A DNA stretch of 64,000 nucleotides, from the NCBI RefSeq assembly GCF_014207955.1, contig NZ_JACHLK010000013.1, forward strand, positions 1 to 64,000. Reading direction: 5' to 3'. Source of the DNA: Acidovorax soli. GTDB lineage: Bacteria; Pseudomonadota; Gammaproteobacteria; Burkholderiales; Burkholderiaceae_C. Positions 57,445 through 64,000 of this stretch are shown here, one piece after another. How positions within the stretch are numbered: position 1 is the first letter of the stretch; each line of letters starts with the position of its first letter. Below the pieces are notes generated by a model that saw nothing but the letters and a program-made list of their open reading frames with translations, made no database searches and was not told the DNA's origin. Position numbers and translations under genes: made by a program.

Positions 57445-58836
57445 TCAGAGCATGGCCAGCGTGCTGTCGAACAGCTCGTTGGACACGGCGATGACCTTCA
57501 TGTTGGCCTGGTACATCTGCTGGTACTGCACGAGGTTGATGGCTTCCTCGTCCTCGTTGACGCCGCTGGTGGATTTCCAGTTGCTCTCGGCATAGACGCG
57601 CACCGTCTCGGCCACCGACAGGGCGGTGCTGTTCTGCTGGCTGCTCGTGCCCAGGCGGCTCACCAGCTGGGTGTAGACATCGCCGAGCAGCACGGTGCCC
57701 AGGGAGGTGATGGTGGCCGGCTGGTTCTTGAGGTTGATGGCCTCGATCAGCTTGTCGCTGTTGCCCTGCAGGCCCGGGTTGGACGAAAAGCCCAGGTCCT
57801 GCGGCGTGATCGCCGGGTTGAGCGTGAGCATGGCGTTGGAGCTCGATGCGTCGTACACGAACAAGGCCTTGCCGTTGACGGGCGTGGCCGCCGTGCTGTT
57901 CATCGCATAGCCGCTTTGGAACACGGCGTTGTACTGGGTCGCCACCTCGCGTGCCAGGTCGGAGATGGCGGTGCGCATAGGCGCCAGCGCCTGGCCCTCG
58001 AAATCGTTCAGGCCGCCGAGCTCTCCGCCCAGGTTGTCGTTGCGCACGCGGAAGGTCTCCTTGGCGAAGCCCACCTTGAGGCTTTGCGTGCCGCTGGCGT
58101 CGGTCTCGACCTCCAGCGTGCCCGCGATGGCACCGGCCACCAGTGGCTGGCCGCTGCGCAGCGCCAGGTCGCGCGTGCCGTCGGGCTGGTTCACCACCTG
58201 CAGGCCCACCAGGGCGGACAGGGCGTCGATCTTGTTGTCGCGCTCGTCCATCAGGCCCGAGGGGCTGGCTCCGGTGGCCGAGGCGGCCGCGATCTTCTGG
58301 TTCAGCGCGGCGATGTCGGCGCTCAGCGCATTCACCTGGGTAACCGTGGCCGTGCGCTGCTGGTTCACGGCGCTGCGCTGGCCTGCCAGCACCTGGTTGA
58401 GGTTGTTGAAGCGCTTGGCCAGGGCATCGGCCGCGCTGAGAACCTGCTGGCGCAGGGGGCTCGAGGTGGGCTCCACGCTGGCGGCATTGAGGGCGCTGTA
58501 GAAGCCGTCCAGCGCGGCGTTGATGCTGGCGCTGTCATCGCCCATCACCTGCTCGAGCTGGGTCAGGTAGGGCTGGGTGGAGGCGTGCTGGCCCTGGTTG
58601 GAGGCGGCCTGCCACATCTGCAGGCTCTTGTAGTCGTCGCTGAAGCGGATCAGCGCGGGCGTGTTCACGCCATCGCCGGCCGCGAACGGGCCCGAGCGCG
58701 AAGGCTGGGCCGCGGTCAGCACCACGCCCTGGCGGGTGTAGCCCACCGTCATGACATTGGCCACGTTCTGGCTGGTGACCGTGAGCGCGGTGCGCGCGGC
58801 AAGTGCGCCCGACAGCGCGTTGGTGAGCATGCTCAT
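57445..58836 (-). CDS. flgK: Flagellar hook-associated protein 1
   Basis: A 463-residue hook-filament junction protein. It has the N-terminal rod/hook motif (LTVTSQNVANVMTVGYTRQG) and the C-terminal coil (EEAINLVQYQQMYQANMKVI, NELFDSTLAML). FlgK is usually 540-650 residues, so the variable central domains are reduced here; both ends are intact and there is no frameshift. The N-terminal motif reads NVANVMTVGYTRQ, slightly different from the usual NIANxxTxGYxRQ. Confidence 0.94.
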   Translation of the reverse strand: MSMLTNALSGALAARTALTVTSQNVANVMTVGYTRQGVVLTAAQPSRSGPFAAGDGVNTPALIRFSDDYKSLQMWQAASNQGQHASTQPYLTQLEQVMGDDSASINAALDGFYSALNAASVEPTSSPLRQQVLSAADALAKRFNNLNQVLAGQRSAVNQQRTATVTQVNALSADIAALNQKIAAASATGASPSGLMDERDNKIDALSALVGLQVVNQPDGTRDLALRSGQPLVAGAIAGTLEVETDASGTQSLKVGFAKETFRVRNDNLGGELGGLNDFEGQALAPMRTAISDLAREVATQYNAVFQSGYAMNSTAATPVNGKALFVYDASSSNAMLTLNPAITPQDLGFSSNPGLQGNSDKLIEAINLKNQPATITSLGTVLLGDVYTQLVSRLGTSSQQNSTALSVAETVRVYAESNWKSTSGVNEDEEAINLVQYQQMYQANMKVIAVSNELFDSTLAML

Positions 58837-58857
58837 GAAAACAATCCCTGGAGAGTC

Positions 58858-59241
58858 TTAGGGCTTGAGGGCGACCGGCGGGTGCGAAACATTAAGCGCC
58901 GCTGGCGTGGCGGACGCGACGGGCCCCGCAGCGGGCAGCAACTGCAGCAGCAGCGTGTTGGCGATGCCGAAGGCGCGCTGGCTGGCGAGCTGGTCAGCCA
59001 CCAGGGTGTCGGCGTAGTCGAGCATGTCGTTGCGCCGCTGCTGGAACAGGCCGTCTTCGCCCGCGATCTCGCTGGCGCTCTTGCGCATCTGTTGCAGCAT
59101 CTGCGAGATGAACAGGCCTTCGAAGCGCACGGCAGCCTGCTCGGCCCGGGCGCGGTACTGCGCGTCCGCGGCGGGTGCGATGGTGTCGCCATGGGCCTGC
59201 CCCGGCAGAAGTGAAGAGGGGGCGTGGATGCGGTGCTCCAT
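58858..59241 (-). CDS. flgJ: FlgJ rod-binding protein, single-domain form
   Basis: A 127-residue protein holding only the N-terminal rod-binding (rod-capping) domain: QAAVRFEGLFISQMLQQMRK and DYADTLVADQLASQRAFGIA. The C-terminal glucosaminidase domain of typical beta/gamma FlgJ (about 300 residues) is absent, and no partner muramidase gene follows. Single-domain FlgJ is known in alphaproteobacteria and in lateral (Flag-2) systems. It starts one base after the flgI stop. Confidence 0.9.
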   Translation of the reverse strand: MEHRIHAPSSLLPGQAHGDTIAPAADAQYRARAEQAAVRFEGLFISQMLQQMRKSASEIAGEDGLFQQRRNDMLDYADTLVADQLASQRAFGIANTLLLQLLPAAGPVASATPAALNVSHPPVALKP

Positions 59242-59242
59242 G

Positions 59243-60358
59243 TCAGATGACGATCAGTTCGCCGTTGATCGCACCGGCCTGGTCCAGCGCCTGCAGGATG
59301 GCCATGATGTCGTCCGGCGTTGCGCCGGTGCTGTTGATGGTGTCGATGATGGTCTGCAGCTTGGCGCTGGGCGGCCAGCGGAACATGCGGCTGTTGCCCT
59401 GCTCCACCTGCACACGCGACTGCGGCGTGACCATGGTCTCGCCACGGCCCAGCGAATTGGGCTGGCTGACCTGGGACGACTCGCTGATCACCACCTTGAG
59501 GCTGCCGTGCGAGACGGCCGCCGGGCGCACCGTGACACCCTGGGAGATGACCACGGTGCCGGTCTTGGAGTTGAAGATCACCTTGGGCACCTCGTCGCCC
59601 ACGTCGATGTTCAGCGCCTGCAGGCGCGCCACGAAGGCCACGCGCTGGGTCGGGTTGGCGGGGGCCTGCACCTCGATGCTGGTGGCGTCGGTGGTGGTGG
59701 CAATGCTGCCAAAGCGCCGGTTGATGGTGTCCACGATGTTGGTCGCGGTCTGGAAATTGGGGCGGCGCAGGCTCAGGCGCACGGTGGGGCGGGTGTCGAA
59801 GTCGGTCTCGATCTCGCGCTCGATGGTGGCGCCGTTGGGGATGCGGCCGGCCGTGGGGGTGTTCACCGTGACGCTGGAGCCGCTGGCCCCCTGGGCGCTG
59901 AGGCCGCCGACGACCACATTGCCCTGGGCCAGCGCATAGGTGTCGCCGTTGGCCGCACGCAGCGGCGCCAGCAGCAGCACGCCGCCACGCAGGCTTTTGG
60001 CATCGCCCAGCGAGGACACGTTCACGTCGATGGTCTGGCCCTTGCGGTAGCCGGGCGGAAAGACGGCGCTGACCATCACGGTGGCGACGTTCTTGGTCTT
60101 GGCGGCGTTGCTGCCCTCGGGCAGCTTCACGTCGAACTGCTTGAGCATATTGGTCACCGACTGGCCCGCCGAGCGCACCTGGGTGCTGTCGCCCGAGCCC
60201 GCGAGCCCGACGACGATGCCGTAGCCGATCAGCTGGTTCTCGCGCACGCCCTCGATCTGCACGAGGTTGCGCAGGTTCTGGGCCGGCAGTGCCGCCTGGG
60301 GCGCCAGGCCCAGGAGCAGGGTGGAGAGCAGGAGGAGGGGGCGGAGCATCGTCGTCAT
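59243..60358 (-). CDS. flgI: Flagellar P-ring protein
   Basis: A 371-residue periplasmic protein forming the P ring around the rod. Signal peptide MTTMLRPLLLLSTLLLGLAP; the mature part starts with the signature NLVQIEGVRENQLIGYGIVV and GLAGSGDSTQ, and ends with NSTGATPDDIMAILQALDQA and GELIVI. Length is standard. Placed between flgH and flgJ as usual. Confidence 0.96.
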   Translation of the reverse strand: MTTMLRPLLLLSTLLLGLAPQAALPAQNLRNLVQIEGVRENQLIGYGIVVGLAGSGDSTQVRSAGQSVTNMLKQFDVKLPEGSNAAKTKNVATVMVSAVFPPGYRKGQTIDVNVSSLGDAKSLRGGVLLLAPLRAANGDTYALAQGNVVVGGLSAQGASGSSVTVNTPTAGRIPNGATIEREIETDFDTRPTVRLSLRRPNFQTATNIVDTINRRFGSIATTTDATSIEVQAPANPTQRVAFVARLQALNIDVGDEVPKVIFNSKTGTVVISQGVTVRPAAVSHGSLKVVISESSQVSQPNSLGRGETMVTPQSRVQVEQGNSRMFRWPPSAKLQTIIDTINSTGATPDDIMAILQALDQAGAINGELIVI

Positions 60359-60372
60359 GGTGGGCGGTGGGG

Positions 60373-61038
60373 TCAGAAGGGCATCAGCGGGCTGTTGAAG
60401 AAGCGCGTGAGCCAGCCGGGCTGCTGGGTGTCGCCCAGGGCGCCGCGGCCCGAATAGGTGATGCGCGAGTTCGCGATGCGTTGCGAAGACAGGCGGTTGT
60501 CGGTGTCGATGTCGGCCACGCGCGCATAGCCGCTCACGCGCACGAACTCCTCGCCGTTGTTCAGCGTGAGGCTCTTCTCGCCGCGGATGTGCAGCAGGCC
60601 GTTGGGCAGGACCTCGTGCACCACCACGGTGATCGCGCCCTGCAGCGTGTTCTGCTGCGTGGCCGTGTTGCTGGCGTCGAACGAGCGCTGGGCATCGGTG
60701 CCGATCTGGCCCTTGATCGTCTGGTTCAGCAGCACGGGCGAGGCGATGGCGGCGCTGCTGTTCTTGCCCTGCGTGGTGCCCGAGCGCCGGTTGGCCTGGG
60801 TGGTTTCCTGCAGCACCACGGTGAGCACGTCGCCGGCGCGAATGGCGCGGCTGTCGGCCGTGAGTGTGGAGCTGTGCTCGGGCGAGAACACCCCGCCCGA
60901 CTGGCCGCGCCGCACCACGGGCATGGTGACCAGCGGCTCTTCCAGCTCCACCTTGGGCCCGGTGGCCAACGTCTCGCAGCCGGCCAGCAGCAGGCTGGCC
61001 AGCAGGGCGAGCAGGCCCATGGATGCATGGGCAGCCAT
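60373..61038 (-). CDS. flgH: Flagellar L-ring lipoprotein
   Basis: A 221-residue outer-membrane lipoprotein forming the L ring. The lipobox is LLAGC at about residues 17-21. Typical parts are RAGDVLTVVLQETTQANRRS, VVHEVLPNGLLHIRGEKSLT and VSGYARVADIDTDNRLSSQR. ATG 61038 overlaps the flgG stop (TGATG); a later ATG (MGLLALL) is also possible. Confidence 0.95.
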   Translation of the reverse strand: MAAHASMGLLALLASLLLAGCETLATGPKVELEEPLVTMPVVRRGQSGGVFSPEHSSTLTADSRAIRAGDVLTVVLQETTQANRRSGTTQGKNSSAAIASPVLLNQTIKGQIGTDAQRSFDASNTATQQNTLQGAITVVVHEVLPNGLLHIRGEKSLTLNNGEEFVRVSGYARVADIDTDNRLSSQRIANSRITYSGRGALGDTQQPGWLTRFFNSPLMPF

Positions 61039-61826
61039 CAGCGCGCTGCCTGGGCGAGGTTCTGCATCATCTCGTTGGCCGCCGAGAGCACCTTGGTGTT
61101 CATCTCGTAGGTGCGCTGGGTCGCGATCATGTCGACCATCTCCTCGACCACCTGCACGTTCGAGCCTTCGAGCGCGCCCTGCTTGAGCTTGCCGCGGCCT
61201 TCCTCGCCGGGCGAGCCTTCGTTCGGTGCACCGCTGGCCACGGTTTCCTGGTACAGGTTGTCGCCCAGTGCGAGCAGGCCCACCGGGTTGACGAAGTTGG
61301 CCAGCGTGAGCTGGCCCAGCGCGGTCGGCGTGGTGCTGCCGTTCACCGACACCTGCACGGTGCCGTTTTCGAGGATGGTCAGGCCGCTGGCGTTGGCGGG
61401 CACCGTGATCTCGGGGCGCAGCGCCAGACCCTGGGCGTTCACCAGGCGGCCATCGGCATTCACCGAGAGCTGGCCAGCGCGCGTGTAGGCCGCTTCGCCA
61501 TTGGGCAGCTCGACCTGCAGAAAGCCGTTGCCGACGATGGCCACGTCGAGCGACTGGCCCGTGGTCTGCAGGTTGCCGGTGGTGAACACCTTCTGCGTGC
61601 CCACCAGGCGCGTGCCGCTGCCCAACTGGACGCCGGCCGCGGAGTTGCGGTTCTCGTCGATCTGCGCGCCCGGCTGCTTCTCGACCTGGTAGAACAGGTC
61701 TTCGAAGACCACGCGGTCGCGCTTGAAGCCCACGGTGTTGACGTTGGCGAGGTTGTTGGCGATGGCCTGGAGTTTGGCGTCCTGGGCCTGGACGCCGGTC
61801 TTGCTGACCCACAGGGCGGGATTCAT
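61038..61826 (-). CDS. flgG: Flagellar distal rod protein
   Basis: A 262-residue distal rod protein, the normal length. N-terminal motif LQAIANNLANVNTVGFKRDR; body VAIVGNGFLQVELPNGEAAY; C-terminal coil VEEMVDMIATQRTYEMNTKV. Lies between flgF and flgH. Confidence 0.96.
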   Translation of the reverse strand: MNPALWVSKTGVQAQDAKLQAIANNLANVNTVGFKRDRVVFEDLFYQVEKQPGAQIDENRNSAAGVQLGSGTRLVGTQKVFTTGNLQTTGQSLDVAIVGNGFLQVELPNGEAAYTRAGQLSVNADGRLVNAQGLALRPEITVPANASGLTILENGTVQVSVNGSTTPTALGQLTLANFVNPVGLLALGDNLYQETVASGAPNEGSPGEEGRGKLKQGALEGSNVQVVEEMVDMIATQRTYEMNTKVLSAANEMMQNLAQAAR

Positions 61827-61861
61827 GGGGGCTCCTAGTCTAAAAAGGGTGTGTGAAGGGG

Positions 61862-62587
61862 TTATTCGCGCAGCAGGCGGTTGCCGTTGGCGGCCATGTC
61901 GTCGGCCACCTTGAACAGGCGCATGTGGACCTCGAAGTCGCGGCTCAGGCCCATGGAGGCGACCATCTCCTCGACGGCCGAGACGTTGCTGCCTTCGAGG
62001 TGGGCGCCGCGCACGCGCACCGTGTCGTCGGCCGGCAGCGGCTGGCCATCGCGGCTGACCACGAAGCCGGCGGTGTTCTTGGCCAGGGTGGCGGCCTCGG
62101 GCTTGACCAGTTTGAGCCGGTCCACGGGCTGCAGGTCGGCCTCGCCCTCGGGCTGCACCGACACCGTGCCGTTCTCCGAGATCGCCACGCGCACATGGGC
62201 CGGCAGCACGATGGGGCCGCCGTCGCCGAGCACGGGGCGGCCGTTGAGCATGAGGGCACCGTTGGCGTCCACCACGAAGGCGCCGTTGCGCGTATAGCCC
62301 TCGCCATCGCCCAAAGCCACGGCGAAGAAGCCATCGCCCGAGACCGCGGCATCGAGGTCGCGCCCGGTGGCGGTGAGGGTGCCCGAGCGCGTGGACACGG
62401 CGTTCGCCTGCAGCTCGGCCAGGTGGCGTGCGCTGTAGCCATAGCCCTGCACGGACTGGCTGCGCGCCAGTTCCAGGTCGGCGCGAAAGCCGTTGGTTGC
62501 GGCGTTGGCGAGGTTGTTCGCGCGCACCTGCTGCGCGTGCAGCGTGCGCTCGGCGCCGCTCATGGCGGAGTAGATCAGGGCGTCCAT
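61862..62587 (-). CDS. flgF: Flagellar proximal rod protein
   Basis: A 241-residue rod protein. N-terminal MDALIYSAMSGAERTLHAQQ and ANNLANAATNGFRADL; core GDGFFAVALGDGEGYTRNG; C-terminal coil VEEMVASMGLSRDFEVHMRL. It follows flgE by 12 bases. Confidence 0.95.
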   Translation of the reverse strand: MDALIYSAMSGAERTLHAQQVRANNLANAATNGFRADLELARSQSVQGYGYSARHLAELQANAVSTRSGTLTATGRDLDAAVSGDGFFAVALGDGEGYTRNGAFVVDANGALMLNGRPVLGDGGPIVLPAHVRVAISENGTVSVQPEGEADLQPVDRLKLVKPEAATLAKNTAGFVVSRDGQPLPADDTVRVRGAHLEGSNVSAVEEMVASMGLSRDFEVHMRLFKVADDMAANGNRLLRE

Positions 62588-62599
62588 GGCGCGTCAGCC

Positions 62600-63790
62600 T
62601 CAGATGGCCTGCATCAGCGATTGCATCATCTCGTTCTCGGTCGAGATGACCTTGGTGTTGGCCTGGTAGTTGCGCTGCGAGGACATCAGGCTCACCAGCT
62701 CCGAGGTCATGTCCACGTTGGACTGCTCAATGGCGCCCACGGTGAGGTCACCGGTCATGCCCGTGCCGGGCGTGAAATACAGCGCGTTGCCCGAGCCCAC
62801 CGAGGTGGTCCAACTGGTGTCGCTCACGGCCGTGAGCGCGCTTTCGTTGGGGAAGGTGGCCAGCGCGATCTTGCCCACGCTCTGCTTCTGGCCGTTGCTG
62901 TACTGGGCCACGACGGAGCCGTCCTTGGCCAGCTCCACCCCCGTCAGCGTGCCCGAGGCATAGCCGTCGGTGGAGTTCACCGTGGTTGTCGTGTCGCCCG
63001 CGTACTGGGTGGTGCCGGCGTAGTTGATGGTGATGTTCAGGTCCTGCGCCGCGGGCATCAGGGTGATCACCGGCACGGTGGCCGACGCCGGGCTGGTGAG
63101 CTGGCCGTCGGGGCCGAAGGTCAGGTTGGGCAGCGCTGCGGGGGCACCACCGTCCACCGTGTAGTGCACATCGATCTGGCCCGGCGTGGCCGACTTGACG
63201 AAGTATTGCGTGACCGTGTGCTGGGCGCCCAGCGAGTCGTACACCACGGAGACCATGGAGCTGTTGTAGGAGAGTGGGTCGGCCGGGGCGAAGGGCGCCA
63301 CGGCGGGCACGGTCCAGTCGGACGAGAGGTTGCCCACGTACTTGATCTGCGTGCTGGCCTGTGCCGGCACCTGGCCCGTGGGCACGGTGATATCGCCAAA
63401 GGCACCCAGGGTGGTCGTGCCCGGCACCATGGGGTAGCCCTGGACCTTGCGGCCCGAGGCGTCCACCAGGGCGCCGTTCTTGTCGGTGGAGAAGATGCCC
63501 ACGCGGGTGTACAGCAGGGCGCCCGCGCTGTCCTTGGTCACGAAGAAGCCCCGGCCCTGGATGCTGGCGTCCATGGCGCGGCCCGTGGTCAGCACGCCGC
63601 CGCCCACGTCGATGCTCTGCGTGAGCGAGCCGACCTGGGCGCCGATGGGCTGGGTGCCCGCGTACATCGAGGAGAAGTTGGCGCGGCTGGCCTTGAAGCC
63701 GAAGGTGCCGGAGTTGGCGATGTTGTTGCTGATGGTGTCCAGCGAGGTGTTGATGGCGTTGATACCGGACAGGGCGATTTCGAAGCTCAT
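62600..63790 (-). CDS. flgE: Flagellar hook protein
   Basis: A 396-residue hook subunit. Starts MSFEIALSGINAINTSLDTI with SNNIANSGTFGFKASRANF, contains the GRGFFVTKD segment and ends with SSQRNYQANTKVISTENEMM. ATG 63790 has AAGGA upstream; the frame is open further up but enters the flgD end. Thr/Ala-rich variable domain in the centre. Confidence 0.95.
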   Translation of the reverse strand: MSFEIALSGINAINTSLDTISNNIANSGTFGFKASRANFSSMYAGTQPIGAQVGSLTQSIDVGGGVLTTGRAMDASIQGRGFFVTKDSAGALLYTRVGIFSTDKNGALVDASGRKVQGYPMVPGTTTLGAFGDITVPTGQVPAQASTQIKYVGNLSSDWTVPAVAPFAPADPLSYNSSMVSVVYDSLGAQHTVTQYFVKSATPGQIDVHYTVDGGAPAALPNLTFGPDGQLTSPASATVPVITLMPAAQDLNITINYAGTTQYAGDTTTTVNSTDGYASGTLTGVELAKDGSVVAQYSNGQKQSVGKIALATFPNESALTAVSDTSWTTSVGSGNALYFTPGTGMTGDLTVGAIEQSNVDMTSELVSLMSSQRNYQANTKVISTENEMMQSLMQAI

Positions 63791-63806
63791 GGCGATTCCT
63801 TGGGGT

Positions 63807-64000
63807 TCAGGGGGTGGCGGTGGCGGGTTTGCCGTTGAACGCGGTGATGAGGCCCGGCTGGACCTGGTCGGCGCCGGCAACGGTCAGCAGGGCGCTGCCA
63901 CTGCCGGTCAGGCGCACGTTGGTGAGCTCGCCGGTGACCTCGATGGCAGGGGCTTCCTGGGTGCTGGTCTCCACCTGCACGCCGTACTTGCCGGGTGCCA
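63807..64000 (-). CDS. flgD: Flagellar hook assembly protein, C-terminal part (partial)
   Basis: The last 63 residues are visible (PGKYGVQVETSTQEAPAIEV ... LITAFNGKPATATP), ending at TGA 63809-63807, 16 bases before the flgE start. Position before flgE and the beta-rich end fit FlgD, the hook cap. The N-terminal part lies outside the window. Confidence 0.8.
   Translation of the reverse strand, partial: APGKYGVQVETSTQEAPAIEVTGELTNVRLTGSGSALLTVAGADQVQPGLITAFNGKPATATP

Noticed and set aside
61853..63838. 661-codon frame opposite flgE-flgF
   Set aside because: Antisense shadow of clear flagellar genes.

Overview
The window is GC-rich, densely coded DNA from a betaproteobacterium. Gene content and neighbourhoods (nadE-glnB, ilvB-ilvH-ilvC-pssA-leuA, aat-bpt, phasin, DUF3106/DUF3619 next to an ECF sigma factor, FlgD-FlgL) point to the family Comamonadaceae, most likely an Acidovorax-like organism. 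That assignment is inference from gene order and protein style; there is no rRNA here to confirm it.

Layout. 1-4.1 kb: the tail of one chemoreceptor and a complete second one with the same C-terminal EWESF tail, then a divergent aldo/keto reductase-LysR pair. 4.1-11.4 kb: a COG3146 acyltransferase interrupted in frame by a repeat, nadE, glnB, a LOG protein with dgkA, and a minus-strand ECF sigma-DUF3619-DUF3106-RDD cluster. 11.5-19.3 kb: branched-chain amino acid genes (ilvB, ilvH, ilvC, leuA) with pssA inside the run, a probable leucine attenuator in front of leuA, then a PBP7-type endopeptidase. 19.4-29.6 kb: an IclR regulator, the N-end-rule pair aat-bpt, several secreted proteins, a TetR/DUF5701 pair, an XRE-cupin/GNAT pair with an obvious operator array, a palindromic intergenic element and peptide deformylase.

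29.8-37.5 kb is the accessory part. It begins at two identical tRNA-Asn genes. A minus-strand block follows: a structured-RNA candidate, a 77-residue small protein, an XRE regulator, a retron-type reverse transcriptase (NAxxH and YVDD motifs), an H-NS-like protein, a HEPN-like protein and a DUF1851 immunity-like protein. Next comes a cassette-like patch of very small genes separated by repeated motifs. The retron-like unit is the best candidate for a new biological system: a run of hairpins upstream of it has mismatches that are G.U wobbles only when read on the strand of the reverse transcriptase.

37.7-54.5 kb returns to housekeeping and metabolism: LysR/GNAT/MFS, a short-chain dehydrogenase with a strong operator palindrome, an iron-binding protein with a Fur-like box, a phasin with two PhaR-like sites, a deacetylase-thioesterase pair, pncB, an NhaD-like antiporter, a 2-hydroxyacid dehydrogenase, rmuC, an MFS gene and a Slam-like/FecR surface pair. 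54.5-64 kb holds a LOG protein and a flagellar operon read leftwards, flgD (partial)-E-F-G-H-I-J-K-L plus one unrecognised distal gene. FlgJ has only the rod-binding domain and FlgK is short, which suggests a secondary flagellar system or one that uses a separate rod muramidase.
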